Shown one piece after another: positions 1-5,612 of a stretch of DNA of 32,910 nt; positions within the stretch are counted from its first letter, which is position 1, and each line of letters starts with the position of its first letter. The position numbers were made by a program, and so were the translations under genes. Under the pieces are notes generated by a model, which did no database searches, was not told where the DNA came from, and worked only from the letters and a program-made list of their open reading frames with translations. This stretch comes from Flemingiibacterium sp045636145 (GTDB lineage Bacteria > Bacillota > Clostridia > Oscillospirales > CAG-272), in NCBI GenBank assembly GCA_045636145.1, contig JAZTWV010000050.1, forward strand, positions 1-32,910. The letters run 5' to 3'.

Positions 1-9
1 AAAAAGGTA

Positions 10-38
10 TTGTAAAATCATGAATTTAATGTTATAAT
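10..38 (+). promoter_or_regulatory. Sigma-A-like promoter for the HU gene
   Basis: A -35-like TTGTAA at 10-15 and a perfect TATAAT at 33-38 are separated by 17 bases. The predicted transcript starts near 45 and would carry a short leader with an 8-bp inverted repeat: ATATACCG at 42-49 and CGGTATAT at 59-66. The hairpin lies upstream of the AAAGGA ribosome binding site at 78-83. Confidence 0.6.
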
Positions 39-92
39 TAAATATACCGAGTTATATACGGTATATTAAGTATTACGAAAGGACATAAACCA

Positions 93-371
93 ATGAACAA
101 GACAACTCTTATCGAAAAAGTAACCAAGGACACAGGTCTCAAGAGAAAAGACGTTGAGGCTGTAGTAAACGCTGCATTCGCAGGTATTGAGGATGCTATC
201 CTCGCAGGCGAAAAGGTTCAGATCGTAGGCTTCGGTACATTCGAGGTTAAGGATCGTCCTGCAAGAACAGGTATCAATCCCGCAACTCGCGAAACTATCA
301 AGATCGCAGCTTCCAAGCGCCTTGCATTCACTTCCGGCAAGACCCTCAAGGCTAAGCTCAACGACAAATAA
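93..371 (+). CDS. hup: HU family DNA-binding protein
   Basis: This is a histone-like nucleoid protein that works as a dimer, bending and compacting DNA. The 92-residue length is the standard size of bacterial HU. The N-terminal helices (MNKTTLIEKV onward) are followed by the signature GFGTFEVKDRPARTG around residues 46-60, which forms the start of the DNA-binding beta arms; NPATRE follows and contains the arm-tip proline. A ribosome binding site, AAAGGA, lies 9 bases before the ATG. The next gene starts 14 bases after the stop. HU next to rqcP/yabO, yabP and yabQ is a common arrangement in Clostridia and Bacilli. The family call is very secure; the symbol (hup or hbs) depends on the naming convention used. 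Confidence 0.97.
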   Translation: MNKTTLIEKVTKDTGLKRKDVEAVVNAAFAGIEDAILAGEKVQIVGFGTFEVKDRPARTGINPATRETIKIAASKRLAFTSGKTLKAKLNDK

Positions 372-385
372 TCGAAAGCTTTTTA

Positions 386-628
386 ATGAGGCTTGACAAG
401 TTTCTTAAGGTGTCCCGCCTTATAAAGAGGCGCACGGTCGCCAATGAAGCCTGCGATTCGGAGCACGTTTCGGTAAACAACCGTCCTGCCAAGGCGTCAT
501 ACGATGTTAAGGTGGGGGATGTTATCGAAATAACCTTCGGTCAGCGCACAACGAAGATTAAAGTCCTTGATGTGCGCGAGTTTACAGCAAAGGCTGACGC
601 GGCTTCAATGTACGAAGTTATTTCGTGA
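386..628 (+). CDS. rqcP: RqcP/YabO-type S4-domain RNA-binding protein
   Basis: The protein is an 80-residue stand-alone S4 domain. It opens with MRLDKFLKVSRLIKRR, the typical first helices of an S4 fold, then SVNNRPAKASYDVKVGD, the strand-turn segment that packs on RNA. The size and context match YabO, now called RqcP, of Bacillus subtilis. Known for that family: it binds 23S rRNA and tRNA on obstructed 50S subunits and helps RqcH add C-terminal alanine tails in ribosome-associated quality control. Hsp15 of proteobacteria is the related heat-shock version. It lies 14 bases after hup and upstream of yabP, the same order as yabO-yabP-yabQ-divIC in B. subtilis, which supports the symbol. Confidence 0.9.
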   Translation: MRLDKFLKVSRLIKRRTVANEACDSEHVSVNNRPAKASYDVKVGDVIEITFGQRTTKIKVLDVREFTAKADAASMYEVIS

Positions 629-643
629 TGTATATCTGCGGCT

Positions 644-691
644 CCTCTGCCATATATATGGTTACAGATACATAACCATTATTGGCAGAGG
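644..691 (+). promoter_or_regulatory. Long hairpin covering the yabP ribosome binding site
   Basis: CCTCTGCCA at 644-652 is the exact reverse complement of TGGCAGAGG at 683-691. Inside it, ATGGTTA (658-664) pairs with TAACCAT (673-679), closing an 8-base loop. The 3' arm contains most of the AGAGGTG ribosome binding site (687-693) of yabP. No T-run follows, so this is not an intrinsic terminator. A role in holding down yabP translation on transcripts that read through from hup-rqcP is inference. Confidence 0.6.
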
Positions 692-699
692 TGTTTCGG

Positions 700-978
700 A
701 TGAATGAGCAAATAATCACAATGGGAACGGCTCGGCAGATGATACATATCTCCGACCGTAAGAATCTTACCATTACCGGTGTTGAAGATGTACAGAGCTT
801 TAATGAAACCGGTATTATACTAATGACCTGTCTCGGTATGCTTGCCGTTGACGGTGAGGGACTCCGCATAACCCATCTTTCAAGAGAAAGCGGAGAAATG
901 TATATTGAGGGCGAGATCGGCGGCGTGGTCTTTTTTGATCCTGCTGAGCCGAAGAAAAAAAGGGGCTTCTTTAAGTAA
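700..978 (+). CDS. yabP: Sporulation protein YabP
   Basis: This small protein of about 92 residues belongs to the YabP/YqfC family of spore-formation proteins. The core (ISDRKNLTITGVEDVQSFNE, then GIILMTCLGMLAVDGEGL) has the compact beta-rich pattern of the family. A frame-compatible TTG exists at 682, but ATG at 700 is preferred because AGAGGTG at 687-693 sits 6 bases before it. In B. subtilis yabP is expressed in the mother cell and its loss, with yabQ, affects cortex formation. The stop overlaps the yabQ ATG by one base (TAATG), so the two genes are probably translationally coupled. A hairpin covers the ribosome binding site. Confidence 0.9.
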   Translation: MNEQIITMGTARQMIHISDRKNLTITGVEDVQSFNETGIILMTCLGMLAVDGEGLRITHLSRESGEMYIEGEIGGVVFFDPAEPKKKRGFFK

Positions 979-1691
979 TGGAAATGGCTCTTGATGCTCT
1001 CGGATATGATATGGAAAAGCAGCTTTGGCTGCTTCTTTACTCTCTGATACTCGGCGCGGCTCTTGGCGCCGTCTTTGACATTCTTCGTATCTCACGGACA
1101 TTTTTGTCTGTGAAAACAGAAAACCGTGCCATAAAAAATGTCTCAGATACCTTTATTTTTGCGGTATCGTTTATTGAGGACATACTGTTTTTTACGGTAT
1201 CGGCGACAACACTTGTGCTGTTTTGCTTTCAGGCAAACAGAGGCAGAGCAAGAGGATTCATTCTTTTTGGAACTGCGGTGGGATTTTTTCTCTATATGCA
1301 GACGGTGGGCAGGCTTACAAGGCTTGTATCCGAAGCGTTGGCACGGTTTATGTGGGCGGTTATCGGATTTACCTTAAAAAGAGTGATAATGCCAATAGCG
1401 AGAGTTATTTCGCGGCTGGCAGGATTTGTTTACAAAAAAACACTTGGACGCGCCGCAGGTGCGGTGCGGGGGAAAGTTCGCTCCCTAAGTGCTTTATGCA
1501 GACAGAGACGTAAGGCACGGCTGGAAGCGAGAAGAGCTTCCAAAACGAAAGGAATACGGGATGAACCAGGTACGTTTATCAATACCGGTAAAGCTCGCAA
1601 TACTCCTCGCGTTCTTGTTTATGATAATTACACTTGTAAGCGTCCAAATACGCTACAACAGTCTGGAAGAGGAGCGGGAAAAGTTAACTGA
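978..1691 (+). CDS. yabQ: Spore cortex biosynthesis protein YabQ
   Basis: The product is an integral membrane protein of 237 residues with about four hydrophobic segments: LWLLLYSLILGAALGAVFDI near residues 15-35, a second near 60-82, a third near 92-112 and a fourth near 122-145. A very basic C-terminal tail follows. The B. subtilis homologue, about 211 residues, localises to the forespore membrane and is required for spore cortex synthesis. The start overlaps the yabP stop. The last 43 or so codons overlap the beginning of divIC in another frame, an unusually long overlap. A stop codon in the third frame at 1511-1513 would end a frameshifted version before divIC, so a late frameshift (real or assembly) is possible. 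Confidence 0.88.
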   Translation: MEMALDALGYDMEKQLWLLLYSLILGAALGAVFDILRISRTFLSVKTENRAIKNVSDTFIFAVSFIEDILFFTVSATTLVLFCFQANRGRARGFILFGTAVGFFLYMQTVGRLTRLVSEALARFMWAVIGFTLKRVIMPIARVISRLAGFVYKKTLGRAAGAVRGKVRSLSALCRQRRKARLEARRASKTKGIRDEPGTFINTGKARNTPRVLVYDNYTCKRPNTLQQSGRGAGKVN

Positions 1692-1842
1692 GCGCATCGA
1701 CGATGTGCAGGGAAATATTGACGAGCTTCAGAATAAACTTGATACTCCCTTTGACGAGGAGTATATAATTGCGCTTGCCAAAGAAAAATTAGGATACTGC
1801 TTGCCCGATGAGATCATTTTTTACAACGATCTTATAAACTGA
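1561..1842 (+). CDS. divIC: Septum formation initiator DivIC/FtsB family
   Basis: This is a 93-residue bitopic membrane protein of the cell division machinery. A short cytoplasmic start (MNQVRLSIPVK) is followed by one membrane segment (LAILLAFLFMIITLVSV) and an extracytoplasmic coiled coil with the heptads LEEEREKLTERIDDVQGNID. It ends with the family motif YIIALAKEKLGYCLPDE, equivalent to the 'A+ +LGy+ p+E' tail of DivIC/FtsB proteins. ATG at 1561 was chosen because an AAAGGA site lies just upstream and the family normally starts close to the membrane segment; a farther in-frame start at 1489 would add 24 unrelated residues. DivIC pairs with FtsL and DivIB to activate septal peptidoglycan synthesis. 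Confidence 0.9.
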   Translation: MNQVRLSIPVKLAILLAFLFMIITLVSVQIRYNSLEEEREKLTERIDDVQGNIDELQNKLDTPFDEEYIIALAKEKLGYCLPDEIIFYNDLIN

Positions 1843-1895
1843 GGCGCGTGAAAAATAGAAAATAACGTTTAATACTTTATATATAAGGAGCAGCA

Positions 1896-3044
1896 ATGCT
1901 TATTAAAAACATCACAATTGAGACAATGTCCGCCGCGAATATAATCCGCGGCGGTTGGATTTTGGTGGAAAACGGTAAAATATCCGCCGTTGGCGAGGGG
2001 GATTTGCCAGAGGTTGACGGCGAGGTGTACGACGGTCAGGGACTCACCGCTTACCCCGGATTTATTGATGCCCATACACATCTTGGTATAGTTGAAGACG
2101 CCCTTGATTTTGAGGGCGACGACTGCAACGAGGACAGCGATCCCGCAACGCCTCAGCTCAGAGCACTTGACGGAATCAATCCCCAGGACAGATGCTTTGC
2201 CGAAGCACGTGCCGCAGGTATTACCACTGTGGCTGTTGCGCCGGGAAGCGCAAATCCCATCGGCGGTCAGATATGCGTTATAAAAACCGCAGGCAATCGG
2301 GTTGACCGCATGATTGTAAAATCTCCTGCGGCAATAAAATTTGCCCTAGGAGAGAATCCCAAGAGCACATACCATCAAAAGAATCTGTCCCCTGTTACAA
2401 GAATGGCAACCGCGGCTATCATGCGCGAGACCCTTGCCAAAGCCGTACGGTATATTGAAGAGCTTGACCGCTCGGCATCCGATGAGGAGATCGATCCGCC
2501 CGAATACGATATTAAGAACGAAGCACTTATTCCTCTGCTTCGCGGCGAGATCACCGCGCAGTTTCATGCCCACCGCGCGGACGATATCTGTACCGCCATG
2601 CGCATTGCCGAGGAGTTTTCGCTGAAGTATGCCATAATCCACGGAACTGAGGGGCATTTGATCGCCGACGAGCTTCGGGGCGTGTCCGTTATCGCAGGAC
2701 CGAATCTGTGCGACCGCTCAAAGCCTGAGCTTCGCAATCAGACTTTCGACAACCCTTGTGCACTGTCTGCGGCAGGGGCGATGACGGCACTTACCACCGA
2801 TCATCCCGTCAGCCCCCTCAATTATCTCACACTTTGTGCCGCCATGGCAAAGAAGCACGGAATGACGCGTGGGGCGGCACTTGAAGCTATAACTGTAAAT
2901 CCTGCGCGCATACTCGGTATCGAGGACCGCGTTGGCAGTATTGAAATCGGAAAGGATGCCGATATCGTGCTTGTCAGTGGGGATATACTCTCCCTTGACC
3001 ACACCATTGAAGCTGTATTTATAAACGGAGTTAAAGTAAACTGA
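1896..3044 (+). CDS. Amidohydrolase family metal-dependent hydrolase
   Basis: The 382-residue protein has the amidohydrolase superfamily layout: a small beta-sandwich at both ends around a TIM barrel. The metal-binding HxH is at H60/H62 (FIDAHTHLG). Other likely ligands are E153 in ALGENPK, H224/H226 in FHAHRADD, H249 in IIHGTEGHL and the catalytic Asp in TTDHPV (D302). The C-terminal NPARILGIEDRVGSIEIGKDADIVL is the classic closing stretch of imidazolonepropionase-like amidohydrolases. The true substrate is unknown; imidazolonepropionase itself is not implied because no histidine-degradation gene is near. The ribosome binding site AAGGAG lies 6-7 bases before the ATG. Its stop overlaps the next gene's ATG (TGATG). 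Confidence 0.88.
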   Translation: MLIKNITIETMSAANIIRGGWILVENGKISAVGEGDLPEVDGEVYDGQGLTAYPGFIDAHTHLGIVEDALDFEGDDCNEDSDPATPQLRALDGINPQDRCFAEARAAGITTVAVAPGSANPIGGQICVIKTAGNRVDRMIVKSPAAIKFALGENPKSTYHQKNLSPVTRMATAAIMRETLAKAVRYIEELDRSASDEEIDPPEYDIKNEALIPLLRGEITAQFHAHRADDICTAMRIAEEFSLKYAIIHGTEGHLIADELRGVSVIAGPNLCDRSKPELRNQTFDNPCALSAAGAMTALTTDHPVSPLNYLTLCAAMAKKHGMTRGAALEAITVNPARILGIEDRVGSIEIGKDADIVLVSGDILSLDHTIEAVFINGVKVN

Positions 3045-4501
3045 TGTCAAAAAGAGGAAAAATCACGCTTTTCGTGCTCCTTGGAGTTCTCGTTGCCGCC
3101 ATTATCTCTGCGGCGGCACTTATCATCCATGATACGGTGAGTACACGCGCGAACGTTATATCGGAGCTTGAAAAGAAGAACGACGAGCTTACCAGAAACG
3201 GCGAGAGGCTTGAAATGAGCCTTTCACAGCTCGAAGATGAAAAGAAACGGCTTGAAATTGAGGTGGCGGAGCTTGAATTGAAGCTTAATGATGCCGGTGA
3301 GAGCTTCAAGGGTGAAATAGAGGCTCTCAAAGCCGATATAGAAGCGAAAATGGCGGAAATTGCCGCTCTTGAAGCGGACATTGCCAAATATCGCACGGTT
3401 TTCAATATAGACGTGCGCGCACAGGCACAGCTTATTGACGAGATCGTTTCCTACATTGAAACCGCTTGTCCTTATGTGCGTGTGTTCACTCCCGACCCGG
3501 AATTTCCGGATGACCCCGAAAAGGTGACGGAGAGCTGGCGGCTCATTTCCGAGCTTATGGCAGAGGAGCAGGCAAAGCTTGACGAGGGCGCGATGCTGTT
3601 CACCGAAGAAGAACTTGCAATGTCAGGTCTTACTGCCGAGGAGCTTACAACCGTAAGACTCCGTGAGCTTGTGTTGGCACGGGAGGATGTAAAATATCCT
3701 TGTGTCAGCATTTATTACGAGGACCTTGCAACGGGATACCATTTCGATTACAACGCGGATGTACCATACAATTCCGCAAGCGTTATAAAAGCACCGTACT
3801 TACTTTCCTTGCTTAAAGCGGTATCTGATGAGGAAAAAGCGTATCTTGATGCGCTTTCCGAAAAAGGCGAAGTGCCGGAAATGATTGATGACGACGGCGA
3901 CGGAACTCCAGACAGAGCAAAGATAGAGTATAGCGACCCCACCCTTGATCTTTACGAAAAGGTTATATATACAAAAGCCGAAATGTATCAGGACGGTTCC
4001 GGCAAAATACAGGAAATGGAGGATGGAACCGAATTTTCCTATCTTGATTTTGTCAAGTACACGCTCGAATACAGCGACAATGTTGCCTATCAGGCACTGA
4101 GAAAACGTTTCGGTTTTTCCAGAATGTCTGCGCTTGCTTACAAGCTTGGTGTAAATATTCAGTCAAACTCAATGACCGCAAGAGGTGCGGGCAAGCTGTT
4201 CTCGGAGATATACAAATTCACCGAGGAGGATGAGACTTACGGCAAGATCATGGCTGAGTCCATGAAAAAGGCAAACCATACGGTAATTATCCCCTTTGGC
4301 GTTTCGCCTGACAAGGCACTTCACAAATACGGTTGGGATACGGATTCCTACCATGATGCGGCGGTGGTGCTCAGTGGAGATAAACCCTATGTCCTTGCGG
4401 TGTTCTCCGATCTTGATAAGGGCGGAAACGAAATAAATCTGTATCTTCGCGAGATCGTGAAGATGATACATAAGCTCCACAGGGGCTTCTATAACAGTTA
4501 A
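3044..4501 (+). CDS. Membrane-anchored serine hydrolase, class A beta-lactamase fold
   Basis: Residues 7-28 form a membrane anchor. Residues about 38-118 form a charged coiled coil rich in Glu, Lys and Leu. The hydrolase domain runs from about 215 to 480 and has the three active-site elements of the penicillin-recognising serine hydrolases: SVIK (S246, K249), YSDN (S344-N346) and HKYG (K428-G430) in the KTG position. This best fits the beta-lactamase2 family. An insertion after the SxxK helix carries D282, D284, D286, G287 and D290, a DxDxDGxxD calcium-loop-like pattern. A penicillinase role is not shown; a cell-wall-related hydrolase or a surface penicillin-binding-like protein is equally possible. 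It is co-transcribed with the amidohydrolase. Confidence 0.85.
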   Translation: MSKRGKITLFVLLGVLVAAIISAAALIIHDTVSTRANVISELEKKNDELTRNGERLEMSLSQLEDEKKRLEIEVAELELKLNDAGESFKGEIEALKADIEAKMAEIAALEADIAKYRTVFNIDVRAQAQLIDEIVSYIETACPYVRVFTPDPEFPDDPEKVTESWRLISELMAEEQAKLDEGAMLFTEEELAMSGLTAEELTTVRLRELVLAREDVKYPCVSIYYEDLATGYHFDYNADVPYNSASVIKAPYLLSLLKAVSDEEKAYLDALSEKGEVPEMIDDDGDGTPDRAKIEYSDPTLDLYEKVIYTKAEMYQDGSGKIQEMEDGTEFSYLDFVKYTLEYSDNVAYQALRKRFGFSRMSALAYKLGVNIQSNSMTARGAGKLFSEIYKFTEEDETYGKIMAESMKKANHTVIIPFGVSPDKALHKYGWDTDSYHDAAVVLSGDKPYVLAVFSDLDKGGNEINLYLREIVKMIHKLHRGFYNS

Positions 4502-5278
4502 ATGGTAACAAAAAACGGAATTTCAAAGTACCTTCGCGAGGATGTTTCAATTTTTGTGTACGACGAGCTGGCGTCAACTAATCTTACGGCAAGAGATTTG
4601 GCGGAGGAGTCAACTAAAGATACGCTTATCGCGGCGCACAGACAGACAGGCGGACGGGGAAGAATGGGGCGAAGCTTTTTCTCTCCATCGGGAGGACTTT
4701 ATATGTCACTGCTTCTTCATCCGACGATGCCTTCCGACAAGGCAACAGGACTCACCGCGGCGGCGGCTGTAGCCACAGCGAGAGCCATTGACAAGGTGTC
4801 CGGAAAGAAAAGCGAAATCAAGTGGGTAAATGATATATACCTTGATTGCCGCAAGGTCTGCGGAATACTTGCGGAAGCGCAGATAAAAGATGACGGTTTT
4901 ATGAAATACGCGGTAGTCGGAATAGGCATAAATCTTACAGTACCGCGAGGCGGTTTCCCGGCAGACATTGCCGACCGCGCAGGAGCATTGTTTGACGATA
5001 ATATGCCGCAGGATGCGGACAACCGCATTGCGGCAGAGATAGTTAATGAGCTACTGCCTATCTGCCGTGACGGACTGCTTACTTCGGACTATCTTGACGA
5101 GTACCGAAAGCGATCCAACATTATTGGTCGCGATGTGGACGTTATGCGCATTGTGGACGGAGAATCACGTCCTGCCAAGGCGGTTGCAATTGACGATACC
5201 TGCAGGCTTGTTGTGCGCTATCCGGACGGTGTAGTGGAAGCACTCGGAAGCGGCGAGGTAAGCGTGCGCGGAAGATAA
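4502..5278 (+). CDS. birA: Biotin--[acetyl-CoA-carboxylase] ligase (monofunctional BirA)
   Basis: This enzyme makes biotinyl-AMP and transfers biotin to a lysine of biotin carboxyl carrier proteins. Visible motifs are STN near residue 25, QTGGRGRMGRSF near 48-59 (the GRGRxGR biotinyl-AMP loop), IKWVNDIY near 105-112, KVCGILAEA near 117-125 and VVGIGINL near 138-145. At 258 residues it lacks the N-terminal helix-turn-helix of E. coli and B. subtilis BirA, so it should not be a DNA-binding repressor. The C-terminal small barrel (residues 210-258) is present. The ATG directly follows the previous stop and no strong ribosome binding site is seen, which suggests translational coupling. Confidence 0.93.
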   Translation: MVTKNGISKYLREDVSIFVYDELASTNLTARDLAEESTKDTLIAAHRQTGGRGRMGRSFFSPSGGLYMSLLLHPTMPSDKATGLTAAAAVATARAIDKVSGKKSEIKWVNDIYLDCRKVCGILAEAQIKDDGFMKYAVVGIGINLTVPRGGFPADIADRAGALFDDNMPQDADNRIAAEIVNELLPICRDGLLTSDYLDEYRKRSNIIGRDVDVMRIVDGESRPAKAVAIDDTCRLVVRYPDGVVEALGSGEVSVRGR

Positions 5279-5314
5279 TATGTGACGAGTAAATTTAAGA
5301 TTATACAAAAGAAC

Positions 5315-5600
5315 GGCGGGAGTAAACCCCCGCCCTACAAGAGCTTTAGAAGCTCCGCAGGGCGATGGATAACTCTCGCCGATTGTGTTTCATGATATTC
5401 CGTAGGGCGGTGGCTTGCTGCCGCCGTGAACGGGAGGGGAGACCCCTCCCCTACAGGCGTTTTATCAACGTTTCACCGTAGGGGAGGCGTTTCGCCTCCT
5501 GTGCTGTAAATCGCGTATAAACGAACAACGGTAGGGGAGACCCCTCCCCTACGGACGTTTTATCAATGTTTCATCGTAGGGGAGGCGTTTCGCCTCCCGC
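5315..5600. repeat. Cluster of GTAGGGG-headed palindromes (REP/BIME-like), 98-bp period
   Basis: The gap between birA and the convergent pcrA is made almost entirely of GC-rich hairpins. Arms seen: GGCGGG 5315-5320 with CCCGCC 5329-5334; GGCGG 5406-5410 with CCGCC 5421-5425; GGGAGGGG 5432-5439 with CCCCTCCC 5443-5450; GGAGGCG 5483-5489 with CGCCTCC 5493-5499; GTAGGGGAG 5531-5539 with CTCCCCTAC 5544-5552; GGGAGGCG 5580-5587 with CGCCTCCC 5591-5598. The last four form two copies of a two-hairpin unit repeated 98 bases apart, with a similar spacer (TTTATCAA, GTTTCA). No ORF or promoter was recognised. The hairpins could also serve as a two-way transcription stop for birA and pcrA. Confidence 0.85.
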
Positions 5601-5612
5601 AGCCTGTTATTA

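Noticed and set aside
5315..5600. Possible CRISPR array in the 98-bp-spaced repeats
   Set aside because: There are only two units, repeats are themselves double hairpins of varying sequence, and the regions between them are similar rather than unique, so they are not repeats with spacers.
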